Origin: Clavibacter michiganensis subsp. tessellarius
Lineage (GTDB): Bacteria > Actinomycetota > Actinomycetes > Actinomycetales > Microbacteriaceae
Assembly (NCBI RefSeq): GCF_021922985.1
Contig: NZ_CP040788.1
Coordinates: 2,852,001-2,916,000 of the forward strand
DNA length: 64,000 bases
Direction of reading: 5' to 3'
This document shows positions 34,271-42,589 of this stretch, in pieces. Numbering within the stretch: the stretch's first letter is position 1; each line of letters begins with the position of its first letter. The notes below the pieces were generated by a model. The model was not told where the DNA came from. It worked only from the letters and a program-made list of their open reading frames with translations, and did not search any database. The position numbers and the translations under genes were made by a program.

Positions 34271-34870
34271 GTGCGGCCGGATGACGCGGACATCGGCGGC
34301 CGCCGGGACCGATACGCTCCTGGGAAGGACCGCCAGACGCTCGACCAGCTGACGACGGGCCGTTCTCGGCGCGACGTGCAGGCCATCCGCGACGCGCTCT
34401 CCTCGGTGTCGCCCGGGGACGTCGTCCGCGTCGTCATCCGCTCGCCTCGGTACGGCCTCCACGCCGTCGACGGCACGGTGCGCACCGGCGCGAACGGTCA
34501 GATGTCCGTCGCGGACACCGCGCTCGGTGCAGCAGGCGAGATCCAGGGACTCTCCGTGACGGCCGAGGCCGAGAGCGCGACCGAGCCGGAGCTGCCCTCG
34601 TCGGTGTCCGGCCTCGCCCACGGGGCCGCCGTCCGCGTGACGTTCGACGAGCCCGCCTACGGTCCGTTCCACGTCACCGGTCCGCTCTCGGCTGGCGATG
34701 ACGCCTTCCTGCTCGTGGGCAACTGGATCGTCGTGGACGGGGACCGGTTCGCCCCGCGGGTCGTCGGTGTCGAGGTGGTAGGCGACGTCGAGGTGCACCC
34801 GGCGAACATCCCGCCGCGGCGGCCGTCGGTCGAGGACTCGGCCGTGCCGGTGCCCGGGCTCAGCGCCTAG
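34271..34870 (+). CDS. Unknown protein with two tandem copies of a small domain
   Basis: About 199 residues, function unknown. The two halves repeat the pattern GxxVRVxxxxPxYGxxxVxG: GDVVRVVIRSPRYGLHAVDG (about 50-70) and GAAVRVTFDEPAYGPFHVTG (about 125-145), each followed by a hydrophobic strand, so a duplicated beta-rich domain is likely. The start is unsure: GTG 34271 is the first in-frame start after the tRNA, GTG 34376 a later one, and a TACGCT box at 34313 suggests that the true start may be after it. No signal peptide. Follows tRNA-Ser(GCT) on the same strand. Confidence 0.6.
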   Translation: MRPDDADIGGRRDRYAPGKDRQTLDQLTTGRSRRDVQAIRDALSSVSPGDVVRVVIRSPRYGLHAVDGTVRTGANGQMSVADTALGAAGEIQGLSVTAEAESATEPELPSSVSGLAHGAAVRVTFDEPAYGPFHVTGPLSAGDDAFLLVGNWIVVDGDRFAPRVVGVEVVGDVEVHPANIPPRRPSVEDSAVPVPGLSA

Positions 34871-34929
34871 CGTCGCCGGGAACGGGCCGTGCCTCACCGC
34901 CGCGGCCGACCCGGCCTAGCATCACCCCC

Positions 34930-36027
34930 ATGAGCGACACGTTTCCCGATGCGACGCGGCAGCCGGACCCCGATCACGGCTCCGGCACCACCCTCGGCCT
35001 CATCGCGCGCGAGGCGAACGTGTCCATCGGCACGGTCAGCAAGGTACTCAACGGGCGCAAGGGCATCTCCCCGGCGACCCGCGCCCGCGTCGAGGAGCTC
35101 ATGGAGCGGCACGGCTACAGCCGGCGCGGGGCCGAGCGGCCGCACGGCGCGCTGATCGAGATCGTGCTCGAGGTCGTCGACACCGGCTTCTCCGTCGACC
35201 TGCTGCGCGGCGTCTCCGCCGTCGCGCGCGAGCATGCGCTGAGCGTCATCGTCACGGAGCACGGGCGCGACAACGCCCTCGACGGCGACTGGATGGCGGG
35301 CGTCATGCAGCGCCGGCCGATGGGCCTCGTCCTCGTCTTCTCCGACCTCGCACCCGCGCAGAAGCGGCAGCTGCGGAGCCGCGGCATCCCGTTCGTGGTG
35401 GTGGATCCCGCGGGGTCGCCGGCCGCGGACGTGCCGGCCGTCGGATCCACCAACTGGGAGGGCGGCCACGCCGCGGGGGAGCACCTCCTGGGGCTCGGGC
35501 ACCGGCGGATTGGCGCGATCAGCGGCCCGCCGCACCGCCTCTACTCGCGTGCGCGCATGTCCGGCTTCCGCAGCGCCCTCGAGGCGGCGGGATCCGGGGT
35601 CTCGCTCGTCGAGGTCGAGGGCGACTTCGGGCGCACCGCCGGGTACCGCGCCGGCGGCGAGCTGCTCGACGACGCCCGCCGCCCCACCGCGATCTTCGCC
35701 GGCAACGACGAGCAGGCGCTCGGGCTGTACGAGGCGGCGCGCGAGCGCGGGATCCGGATCCCCGACGACCTGTCCGTGCTCGGCTACGACGACCTCCCGT
35801 TCGCCCGCATCGTCTCGCCCGCGCTCAGCACCGTGCGGCAGCCGGTCCGCGAGATGGCGGAGGCGGCGGCGCGCATGGTGCTGCGGATCCGCGAGGGCCG
35901 GAGCGACGAGCCCACCCGGCTCGACCTCGCGACCGCGCTCGTGGTGCGCGCGAGCACGGCGGCGCCCGCGGACGGGAGCGCCGACACGGACGCGCCCGCG
36001 GGCGACGCGGTGTCGCCCCGCGCGTGA
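34930..36027 (+). CDS. LacI family transcriptional regulator
   Basis: Sugar-responsive regulator of 365 residues. The helix-turn-helix and hinge read LGLIAREANVSIGTVSKVLNGRKGISPATRARV (two runs, about residues 22-55), followed by a periplasmic-binding-protein-like domain with typical IFAGNDEQALG and VLGYDDLPFARIVSP segments. The ATG is seven bases after TAGCAT. Its stop codon overlaps the palindrome GAAACGTTTC, a LacI-type operator, so it probably represses the downstream thuA-oxidoreductase unit. Confidence 0.9.
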   Translation: MSDTFPDATRQPDPDHGSGTTLGLIAREANVSIGTVSKVLNGRKGISPATRARVEELMERHGYSRRGAERPHGALIEIVLEVVDTGFSVDLLRGVSAVAREHALSVIVTEHGRDNALDGDWMAGVMQRRPMGLVLVFSDLAPAQKRQLRSRGIPFVVVDPAGSPAADVPAVGSTNWEGGHAAGEHLLGLGHRRIGAISGPPHRLYSRARMSGFRSALEAAGSGVSLVEVEGDFGRTAGYRAGGELLDDARRPTAIFAGNDEQALGLYEAARERGIRIPDDLSVLGYDDLPFARIVSPALSTVRQPVREMAEAAARMVLRIREGRSDEPTRLDLATALVVRASTAAPADGSADTDAPAGDAVSPRA

Positions 36028-36083
36028 AACGTTTCGGATCCCCCGCGCGCTGCTTGCCGGCCCCGACCGCCGGTGCGTAGCGT
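36026..36083 (+). promoter_or_regulatory. LacI-type operator and promoter of the thuA unit
   Basis: GAAACGTTTC (36026-36035) is a perfect palindrome with the central CG of LacI-family sites and starts within the regulator's stop codon. Downstream are -35 TTGCCG (36054-36059), 18-base spacer and -10 TAGCGT (36078-36083). Confidence 0.7.
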
Positions 36084-36132
36084 TCGAGGGGCGCCGGCAG
36101 TCGCCCGGTCGCGCCCGACGAAGGAGTCGCAG

Positions 36133-36198
36133 ATGCAGATCCCCCGCACGTCCGCCCGCCCGCATCCGGGTCGCCCGACCGGGACGGCCCGCTCGTGA
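36133..36198 (+). CDS. Leader peptide, 21 residues, coupled to thuA
   Basis: A strong AAGGAG (36121-36126) stands six bases before ATG 36133, giving the basic, Pro/Arg-rich peptide MQIPRTSARPHPGRPTGTARS. Its TGA overlaps the GTG of thuA (GTGA). thuA itself has no ribosome site, so translation of this short frame probably delivers ribosomes to thuA. The peptide may have no function of its own. An alternative is that annotation of the thuA start is wrong, but the reading frames differ. Confidence 0.6.
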   Translation: MQIPRTSARPHPGRPTGTARS

Positions 36199-36893
36199 GC
36201 GCCGCCCGGCAGGCGCTCGTCGTCCGCGGCGGCTGGGACGGCCACATGCCCGTGGAGACCACGGGCCTGTTCATCCCGTTCCTCGAGGAGAACGGCTTCG
36301 AGGTGCGCGTCGAGGAGGGCTCGGCCGTCTACGCCGACGCCGACGTCATGGCCGCCACCGATCTCATCGTCCAGGCCAACACGATGACCACGATCGAACC
36401 CGAGGAGATGGCCGGCTTGTACGCCGCCGTCGTCGCGGGCACCGGCATGGCCGGCTGGCATGGCGGCATCGCCGACTCGTACCGGAACACGGCCGACTAC
36501 CTCCACATGATCGGCGGCCAGTTCGCCCATCACGCGGGCAAGGACCCGGCCGAGCGCACGGGCGAGCAGTCCGACAACTACATCCCGTACACGGTCGAGA
36601 TGACCGAGCTCGGGCGCACCCATGAGATCACGCAGGGGATCGCCGACTTCGACCTCGTGACTGAGCAGTACTGGGTGCTGAGCGACGAGTACAACGACGT
36701 GCTCGCGACGACGACGCAGACCGTGCGGCCGTGGGATCCGTGGCACCGGCCGGTGACCGCGCCCGCGATCTGGACCCGCCAGTGGGGCGAGGGCCGCATC
36801 TTCGTCTCGGCACCCGGCCACCGCATCGAGGTCGTCGAGGACCCGAACGTCCGCACCATCATCGAGAGGGGCCTCCTGTGGGCGGCACGCTGA
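36195..36893 (+). CDS. ThuA family protein (trehalose-utilisation type)
   Basis: Protein of 232 residues with the class I glutamine-amidotransferase-like fold of ThuA, which is linked to trehalose or disaccharide breakdown (3-keto sugar route). Signature pieces are VVRGGWDGHMPVETT, GTGMAGWHGGIADSY and the C-terminal EGRIFVSAPGHR. GTG 36195 is coupled to the leader peptide. The end overlaps the next gene by 16 bases. Context of LacI regulator plus Gfo/Idh oxidoreductase supports a sugar-catabolic role. Confidence 0.85.
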   Translation: MSAARQALVVRGGWDGHMPVETTGLFIPFLEENGFEVRVEEGSAVYADADVMAATDLIVQANTMTTIEPEEMAGLYAAVVAGTGMAGWHGGIADSYRNTADYLHMIGGQFAHHAGKDPAERTGEQSDNYIPYTVEMTELGRTHEITQGIADFDLVTEQYWVLSDEYNDVLATTTQTVRPWDPWHRPVTAPAIWTRQWGEGRIFVSAPGHRIEVVEDPNVRTIIERGLLWAAR

Positions 36894-37987
36894 ACCACGA
36901 CGACGACGCGATGACCCTCGGGATCATCGGCGTCGGGAAGATCAGCGAGCAGTACTTCGCGGCCTTCGAGTCCCTGCCCGGCGTGCGCCTCGTCGCCGTC
37001 GCGGACCTCGACCTCGACCGCGCGCGCACCGTCGCCGAGGCGCAGGGCGTGGACGCGCTGAGCGTCGACGACCTCATCGCGGACCCGCGGATCCAGGCCG
37101 TGCTCAACCTCACGATCCCCGCCGCGCACGCCGAGGTCGACCTCCGCGTGCTCGAGGCCGGCAAGCACGTCTACGGCGAGAAGCCGCTGGCGCTGAGCCC
37201 CGGCGAGGCCGAGCCGATCCTGCGCCTCGCCGAGGAGAAGGGCCTGCGCGTCGGATCCGCGCCCGACACCGTGCTCGGCACCGGGATCCAGACGGCGCGC
37301 GCCGTGCTCGACGCGGGCACCATCGGGAAGCCCGTCGCCGCGAACGCCTTCTGGGGCGCGCCCGGCCACGAGCTGTGGCACCCGGCTCCCGCCTTCTACT
37401 ACCAGCCGGGCGCGGGCCCGCTGTTCGACATGGGCCCGTACTACCTCACGGCCCTCGTGACGCTGCTCGGGCCCGTCGTCCGCGTGCAGGGCGCGTCCCT
37501 CATGTCGGACCGGGTGCGGTCCGCCGCGTCCGACCCGGAGGCGCGGGAGATCCCCGTCACCGTGGACACGCACGTGAGCGCCGTGCTCACGCACGCGTCG
37601 GGCGCCGTGTCGACGGTGACCATGAGCTTCGACATCTGGGCCACCCGGATCCCGAACATCGAGGTGTACGGCACCGCCGGCACGCTCTCGGTGCCGGACC
37701 CGAACCACTTCTCCGGGAAGGTGCAGGTCGCCACGTCCGCGGACCGCGAGTGGACGGACGTCGAGCCGGCCGCCGGCTTCGTCGACGCGGGGCGCGGATG
37801 CGGCCTCGCGGAGATGGCCGACGCCATCCGGCGCGGGGTCCCGCACCGCGCGTCGGGGGAGCTCGCCTTCCACGTGCTCGAGGTCATGGACGCGATCCTC
37901 GACCCCGCCGCGACGGGCGAGATCCGCAGCACCGTGGAGCGTCCGGAGGCCGTCCCGCTGGGCCAGCCGGGGCGCTCGCGGGCCTGA
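36878..37987 (+). CDS. Gfo/Idh/MocA family oxidoreductase
   Basis: NAD(P)-dependent sugar oxidoreductase of 369 residues. The Rossmann motif is GIIGVGKISEQ, and the catalytic EKP is intact (YGEKPLAL), unlike the family member at 2.3 kb. GTG 36878 has GAGAGGGG eight bases upstream and overlaps thuA by 16 bases; ATG 36911 is an alternative without a site. ThuA and Gfo/Idh partners are the common pair for oxidised sugar metabolism. Confidence 0.88.
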   Translation: MGGTLNHDDDAMTLGIIGVGKISEQYFAAFESLPGVRLVAVADLDLDRARTVAEAQGVDALSVDDLIADPRIQAVLNLTIPAAHAEVDLRVLEAGKHVYGEKPLALSPGEAEPILRLAEEKGLRVGSAPDTVLGTGIQTARAVLDAGTIGKPVAANAFWGAPGHELWHPAPAFYYQPGAGPLFDMGPYYLTALVTLLGPVVRVQGASLMSDRVRSAASDPEAREIPVTVDTHVSAVLTHASGAVSTVTMSFDIWATRIPNIEVYGTAGTLSVPDPNHFSGKVQVATSADREWTDVEPAAGFVDAGRGCGLAEMADAIRRGVPHRASGELAFHVLEVMDAILDPAATGEIRSTVERPEAVPLGQPGRSRA

Positions 37988-38039
37988 TCCGAGGTCGTGC
38001 GCGAACAGGTAGTGGGCAGCCTTCCACAACCCTCGGATC
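37986..38039 (+). terminator. Long-loop hairpin after the oxidoreductase gene
   Basis: GATCCGAGG (37986-37994) pairs with CCTCGGATC (38031-38039), extended inward by TCGTG/CACAA-type pairs, with a loop of about 25 bases. No U-run; could also bind a regulator of the next gene. Confidence 0.4.
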
Positions 38040-38078
38040 GGACCGTTCCTGGGAGTCCCGGGCTACTAGCCTGACGCC

Positions 38079-38438
38079 GTGACCCGCCACTTCTCGCAGT
38101 TCCTCTTCGCGCCGTACGGCGACGGACAGGGCCTGCGCGCCGTGGAGGAGCACGCCGTCGACGAGGCGCTGCACTCCTCCGTCGCACCCGGCGGCTCCGT
38201 CGAGGAGCCGCCGGCGTTCGACGCCACGGCCCCGGAGGCGTGGCCTCCGCTCGCGGCCGTCGAGTGGCCGCTCACGCACCGCCCGTTCGACGACGACGAC
38301 GAGCCCGAGATCGCGGACGGGCACTTCGCCGCGGCGGACGAGGATCCGGATGCCGAGGCCGTCGAGGAGGCCGCCGCCTACGCCGCGCGCGCCGCCCTCC
38401 TCGCCGAGGTCTACGGCTGGCCGCACCGCGCCGTCTGA
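38079..38438 (+). CDS. Acidic protein of unknown function, 119 residues
   Basis: Not recognised. The product is strongly acidic (DDDDEPEIAD and many Glu/Asp) with a Phe-rich start RHFSQFLFAPYG and a helical Ala-rich end AAAYAARAALLAEVYGWP. No signal or membrane segment. GTG start six bases after TAGCCT, so leaderless. Codon use matches neighbours, so I think that it is real. Confidence 0.7.
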   Translation: MTRHFSQFLFAPYGDGQGLRAVEEHAVDEALHSSVAPGGSVEEPPAFDATAPEAWPPLAAVEWPLTHRPFDDDDEPEIADGHFAAADEDPDAEAVEEAAAYAARAALLAEVYGWPHRAV

Positions 38439-38496
38439 CCGGAGCGGCACCTCCCCGCGAGGGAGCGGCGCCGCGTGCGCGCGCCGGGGCGGAGCG

Positions 38497-39840
38497 TCAG
38501 GCGCCCGCCAGCACCGCCCACGCGTGCGCGGGCACGCGCCCGTCGCCGTGCACCTCGCCGGCCTCGACGGCCGCGGTCCCGCCCGGGACGGCGATCGGCT
38601 CGTGGCCGAGGTTGAGCACGAGGCGCAGCGCATCGGGTGATCCGGGCGCCACGCCGCCCGCGGCGCCGGAGCCCGACGGGCGCAGCGTGACGGTGAGCGC
38701 GGTGTTCGTCAGGTCCGAGGTCCGGATGCCCGCGTCGACCAGCCAGGCGTGCCGGCGGCGGAGGCCGATCAGCTGCTGGTGCAGGCTGCGGATCCGGGCC
38801 GCGTCCGGGTCGTCCGCGTCGGCGGGCAGGTCATCCGGCGACGGCGGGTACTCGGGCCGCACGGCGTCGTCGCCGCCCGCGCGGTCCTCCTTCACGCCGG
38901 TCATGCCGCGCTCGTCTCCCGCGTAGATCGACGGGATCCCGGGGAGGAGCAGCAGGAGGGCGATCGCGTGGCCGAGGTGGCGCGGATCCACGGCGGACGC
39001 GATGCGGGTCACGTCGTGGTTGCCGACGAAGGTCTGCGGCGTGAAGGACGGCAGCAGCTCGGCGTGCCGGGTGAGCGTCCAGTCGAGCTCGAAGAGGTTG
39101 CGCTCCGCGAGGGAGCTCCGGATCGACTTCCAGAGCTCGTAGGCCGTGATGGAGTCGATGGTCGACTCGGCGGCGTACCCGGCGTAGTCGCCGTGGATCA
39201 TCTCGCCGACGAACCACGCGTCCGGGTGGCGCTCGCGGACGCGCGGGAGGACGACCGCCCAGAAGGACGCGGGCACGGCGTAGGCGGCGTCGAGCCGCCA
39301 GCCGGCGATGCCGCGGTCGAGCCAGTGGATCATCACCTCGGCCACGTGCGCGCGCACGGCCTCGGAGTCGTGGTCGAGCGTCACGAGGGCGCCGTGGCCC
39401 TCGAAGCCGACGGGCTCGCCGGCCGCGTCCCAGCGGAACCAGGACGCGGCCTCGGATCCGGGCCCGTCGGCCAGCGCCTGCACGAAGCGCGGGTGGCTGC
39501 GGCCGACGTGGTTGAAGACGCCGTCGAGGAGCACGCGCACGCCGCGCTCCGAGGCGTCGGCGAGCAGCGCGTCGAGGTCGGCGTCGTCACCGAGCCGCGG
39601 GTCGACCCGCAGGTGGTCGCGGGTGTCGTAGCCGTGCGTCTCCGAGTCGAAGACCGGGCCGAGCAGCAGGCCGTTCGCGCCGAGGTCGACGAGGTAGGGG
39701 AGCCAGGCGCGGAGGCGCTCGAGGCGGTGGGCGGGTGCGTCGTCGGCGCCGCCGGCGAGGTCGTCGCGGGTCTGCGGCGCGCCCGTGAAGCCGAGCGGGT
39801 AGACGTGCCACCACACGACGTGGTCGGTCCAGGATGCCAA
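38497..39840 (-). CDS. GH13 alpha-amylase family glycoside hydrolase
   Basis: Cytosolic alpha-glucan-active enzyme of 447 residues. The four conserved regions are visible: DGVFNH, GWRLDAAY (nucleophile Asp), GEMIHG (acid Glu) and VGNHD. Close in length to maltodextrin-acting or cyclomaltodextrinase-like enzymes; exact substrate unknown. It begins with TTG at 39840, supported by GAGGAG six bases upstream and TAGGCT about 30 bases before that. No signal peptide. Confidence 0.87.
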   Translation of the reverse strand: MASWTDHVVWWHVYPLGFTGAPQTRDDLAGGADDAPAHRLERLRAWLPYLVDLGANGLLLGPVFDSETHGYDTRDHLRVDPRLGDDADLDALLADASERGVRVLLDGVFNHVGRSHPRFVQALADGPGSEAASWFRWDAAGEPVGFEGHGALVTLDHDSEAVRAHVAEVMIHWLDRGIAGWRLDAAYAVPASFWAVVLPRVRERHPDAWFVGEMIHGDYAGYAAESTIDSITAYELWKSIRSSLAERNLFELDWTLTRHAELLPSFTPQTFVGNHDVTRIASAVDPRHLGHAIALLLLLPGIPSIYAGDERGMTGVKEDRAGGDDAVRPEYPPSPDDLPADADDPDAARIRSLHQQLIGLRRRHAWLVDAGIRTSDLTNTALTVTLRPSGSGAAGGVAPGSPDALRLVLNLGHEPIAVPGGTAAVEAGEVHGDGRVPAHAWAVLAGA

Positions 39841-39952
39841 GGGTCGCTCCTCGCGGGTCGGGTCGATCCAGCCTAATCAGCGGGCACCGGGGCGACCGCG
39901 GGAGGGCCGGGGTCGGACATCGCCTCGCCTCGGACCGCGTCCGGCCGCTCGA

Positions 39953-39982
39953 TTCGCGGGGCGGCCCGCGAGCATGTAGTCT
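39953..39982 (+). promoter_or_regulatory. Promoter of tRNA-Arg(ACG)
   Basis: TTCGCG as -35, 18-base spacer and TAGTCT as -10 (about 39977-39982), roughly 47 bases before the tRNA. Same -10 form as the leaderless genes. Confidence 0.5.
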
Positions 39983-40028
39983 GTCTCCCGGCCTGATCGC
40001 CGCTCGCGGGGATCATCGCCGTACGACT

Positions 40029-40101
40029 GCGCCCGTAGCTCAACGGATAGAGCATCTGACTACGGATCAGAAGGTTGGGGGTTCGAATCCCTCCGGGCGC
40101 A
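40029..40101 (+). tRNA. tRNA-Arg (anticodon ACG)
   Basis: 73 bases. Acceptor GCGCCCG pairs with CGGGCGC (40094-40100), discriminator A. Anticodon loop CTACGGA gives ACG, which is modified to ICG by TadA (gene at 54661). D-arm AGCTCAACGGATAGAGC and T-loop TTCGAAT are standard. CCA is not encoded. Confidence 0.96.
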
Positions 40102-40140
40102 CAGCACCTCCGGGTGCGCATCTCTGGTTGAGACAGAATG

Positions 40141-40175
40141 GAACGGCCCGCCTCGTGCGGGCCGTTCTCTTTTCC
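40141..40175 (+). terminator. Intrinsic terminator of tRNA-Arg
   Basis: GAACGGCCCGC-CTCGT-GCGGGCCGTTC, 11 perfect pairs, followed by TCTCTTTT. The only classical U-rich terminator in this window. Confidence 0.9.
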
Positions 40176-40277
40176 CCCTCCGTCTCGTATTTCCGGGCTG
40201 TCTCGTCTCCGGGCCGCCCTCGTCTTCGGCCGCCTTCGTCGTCGGGCCGGCGCGGCGCGAGACCGCCGCTCCGCCGC

Positions 40278-40556
40278 TCAGCGCGTGGGCCCGAGCGGCT
40301 CCACCACGCGGTTCTCGTACGCCCAGATCGTGGCGTGCAGGCGGTCGCGCACGCCGAGCTTGTCGAGCGTGCGGCTCACGTGGGTCTTCACGGTCGTGGG
40401 TGCCAGGAACAGCCGGCCCGCGATCTCCGCGTTCGACAGGCCGCGCGCGACGAGCACCAGGATCTCCCGCTCGCGCGCCGTCAGCCGCGCGAGCCCGTCG
40501 GGGGATCCGCCGGCGCCGTCCCGCACCGGACGGCCGTGGTCGAGGAGCGCGCTCAC
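40278..40556 (-). CDS. Receiver-less LuxR-type HTH protein
   Basis: 92-residue protein containing only a GerE/LuxR DNA-binding domain: [20 protein letters not shown] then [19 protein letters not shown] (about residues 26-75). This is the C-terminal domain of NarL-type response regulators, but no receiver domain exists upstream. Its GTG lies in the stop of the HAAS membrane protein gene (GTGA), so it is made as a separate protein by coupling. It is either a functional orphan regulator or the remnant of a response regulator whose front part was lost. Confidence 0.72.
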   Translation of the reverse strand: MSALLDHGRPVRDGAGGSPDGLARLTAREREILVLVARGLSNAEIAGRLFLAPTTVKTHVSRTLDKLGVRDRLHATIWAYENRVVEPLGPTR

Positions 40557-41605
40557 GGGGTCGGTACCGGGGTGGGCGTGGGCATGGGGGTGCCCGCGGT
40601 CGGCGACGCGTCCGGCGCAGGCGTCGGCGACGACGGGGGCGCGTCGGACGCGGGATCGAGCGGCAGCGCCTTCGCGAACGGCGGGCGCACGACGCCCTCG
40701 CTGCCGTCGATCGTCCCGGACACCACGCCGGCGTCGCCGCCGCCGAGCGGGAAGACGTTCCACGCGCCGTCCGCCGGGGTGACGGACGCGCCCGTGGCCG
40801 GGTCGCTCGCGACGCCGTCCGCCGCGGAGGAGCCGATGGTCGTGACCGGCTCCCCGTCCTGGTCGAACAGCTGCACCCGCTCGAGGGGGTTCCCCTCGGC
40901 GTCGTAGGCGAAGACGTTGGTGACCTGCTTGCCGTCGAGCGACAGGCCCGGCTGCTCGACGTAGGAGACGCTCGCCCCCGGGTCGTTGTACTCCCGCACC
41001 GCCAGCTCGTTCAGCAGGGTCGGGAAGAGCGCGAGGAGCACGAGCGCGGTGAAGGCGCTCACGGCGACGCGGAGGGCGCGAGCGGGCCGGGACCGCGCCC
41101 AGCGTCCGCGGCCCCATTGGACGCTGATCACGGTCAGGACGATGAGGATCGTCCAGCCGACGAGGTCCGTCGGCAGGACGCGGAGGCTCCCGAGCGTCAG
41201 CCCGAGGAACTGGTACCCGGCCCATGCCCGCAGCAGCCACCACACCGGGCGGAAGGCGATCAGCAGGTCGAGGATCGCGGAGAGCTCGCGGTTGGCACGG
41301 ATCCGCGCGTGCAGCTCCCCGGTCCGCGCGCGGACGCCGTCCCGGAGCTGGTGCAGCGGCGAGGCGGCGGCTGTCTCGATCGCGCGCTCCGGCAGCCCCG
41401 CCGAGCTGCGCAGCTCGTCGGCGTAGCGCACGGGGTCGCCGAGCTCGAGGGCGCCGTCGTGGTCCGCGGCCTCCTCCTGCAGGTCGGCCTCGAGGCCGCC
41501 GGTGAGGTCGTCGACGTCCTCGGGATCGAGGTCGGCGAGCCGCGCGCGCACGGCGGCGGCGAAGGCCTGGATGCGGGTGTCGAGGGTGGGATCTGCGGTG
41601 TTCAC
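40553..41605 (-). CDS. HAAS-domain membrane protein
   Basis: 350-residue protein. Residues about 10-60 form a HAAS/DUF1700-like helical domain ([20 protein letters not shown]), usual for proteins paired with PadR regulators. About four hydrophobic segments follow between 130 and 235, then an extracytoplasmic region ([20 protein letters not shown]) and a Pro/Thr/Ser-rich tail. GTG 41605 lies in the PadR stop (GTGA) and its own stop is overlapped by the HTH gene. It probably senses envelope state and relays it to PadR or the HTH protein; this is inference. Confidence 0.75.
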   Translation of the reverse strand: MNTADPTLDTRIQAFAAAVRARLADLDPEDVDDLTGGLEADLQEEAADHDGALELGDPVRYADELRSSAGLPERAIETAAASPLHQLRDGVRARTGELHARIRANRELSAILDLLIAFRPVWWLLRAWAGYQFLGLTLGSLRVLPTDLVGWTILIVLTVISVQWGRGRWARSRPARALRVAVSAFTALVLLALFPTLLNELAVREYNDPGASVSYVEQPGLSLDGKQVTNVFAYDAEGNPLERVQLFDQDGEPVTTIGSSAADGVASDPATGASVTPADGAWNVFPLGGGDAGVVSGTIDGSEGVVRPPFAKALPLDPASDAPPSSPTPAPDASPTAGTPMPTPTPVPTP

Positions 41606-42018
41606 GGCTTCTCTCCGATCGTGCGGACGTTCACGGATGCGGGCACGGGGCCCTCGCCGGTGCCGTCGGCCTTCCGGGTGCGGTGGGTCGGCGCGGGGGT
41701 CGGCTCGCCGAGGAGGCCGCTCATGGCCGTGGCGAAGGCCGCCCAGGTGGCGCGCTGCCCGGCGAGCAGCTCGCGGCCCTCGGGGTTGATCGCGTAGTAC
41801 TTGCGGTGCGGTCCGCCCTCGGACGGCACCACGTAGCTCGAGAGCGCGCCGGCCGCGTAGAGGCGGCGGAGCGTCCCGTAGACGGAGGCGTCGCCCACGT
41901 CGCCGAGGCCCGCGTCGCGCAGGCGGCGGACGATGTCGTAGCCGTACCCGTCGTCGTGCTGCACCACGGCGAGCACCGCGGTGTCGAGCGCGCCCTTCAG
42001 CAGCTGCGTGGTGTCCAT
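41602..42018 (-). CDS. PadR family transcriptional regulator
   Basis: 138-residue winged-helix repressor: [28 protein letters not shown] and [17 protein letters not shown], the two hallmarks of PadR. First gene of a three-gene coupled unit with the HAAS protein and the HTH protein. Upstream (minus strand) a TACCGT box sits within an imperfect 23-base palindrome (42045-42067), a plausible autoregulatory site. Confidence 0.9.
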   Translation of the reverse strand: MDTTQLLKGALDTAVLAVVQHDDGYGYDIVRRLRDAGLGDVGDASVYGTLRRLYAAGALSSYVVPSEGGPHRKYYAINPEGRELLAGQRATWAAFATAMSGLLGEPTPAPTHRTRKADGTGEGPVPASVNVRTIGEKP

Positions 42019-42044
42019 CAGGTGTCCTGTCCCATGCGTCGCAC

Positions 42045-42067
42045 GGTATCACGCGATGCGCGGTACC
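42045..42067. promoter_or_regulatory. Imperfect palindrome in the PadR promoter
   Basis: GGTATCACGCG and TGCGCGGTACC match as inverted repeats at 8 of 11 positions and cover the probable -10 of the PadR gene. Confidence 0.4.
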
Positions 42068-42162
42068 TCGGAGTGCCATGCATGGCGGCGCGTCCCGGCG
42101 ACGACGACGGGTGGCGGCCATCGGCCCTCGTGCGCGCCGTGGGCCCGGTGCTACCGTCGGGC

Positions 42163-42483
42163 ATGCCCATCGTCCTGGAGGCCCTCGGCCGCGTGCTCGT
42201 CCTGGTGGGCGACGTCGTGCTCGGCGGCGCGGGCCTCTCGCCGGCGATCCTCCTCGCGGCCCTCGTCGGCGTCGCGTCCGTGGCCGCCGCGGTCGCGCTG
42301 GTGCGCATCGCCGCCGCCCGCGGGCTCCTCGGATCCGTCGCGCCGGCGGCCTTCCCGGACGAGGACGTCGACCTCCCGGTGCTCGTCTCCTCGAGCGACC
42401 CGGACGCCGACGGGCACGAGCGCTCCCGGGCACCGGGACGCCGGACGCAGGTCGTCGTGCCTGCGCCGCTCCCGGCCGCCTGA
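42163..42483 (+). CDS. Small membrane protein next to YidC (DUF6412-like)
   Basis: 106-residue protein with two hydrophobic segments (about 3-25 and 27-52) and a polar acidic then basic tail (DEDVDLPVLVSSSDPDADG). ATG five bases after TACCGT. I associate it with the DUF6412 family often beside yidC-like genes in Microbacteriaceae, but only from memory. It may assist membrane insertion. Confidence 0.65.
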   Translation: MPIVLEALGRVLVLVGDVVLGGAGLSPAILLAALVGVASVAAAVALVRIAAARGLLGSVAPAAFPDEDVDLPVLVSSSDPDADGHERSRAPGRRTQVVVPAPLPAA

Positions 42484-42589
42484 CCGCGACCAGCAGGGGT
42501 CCACCGCCGCCATCGCGCGGCGAGGATCCGGCGCGCGCCCGCATGCGACGACCAGACGGACCCCCTCCGCTCTCGTCGCAAGGAACCCC

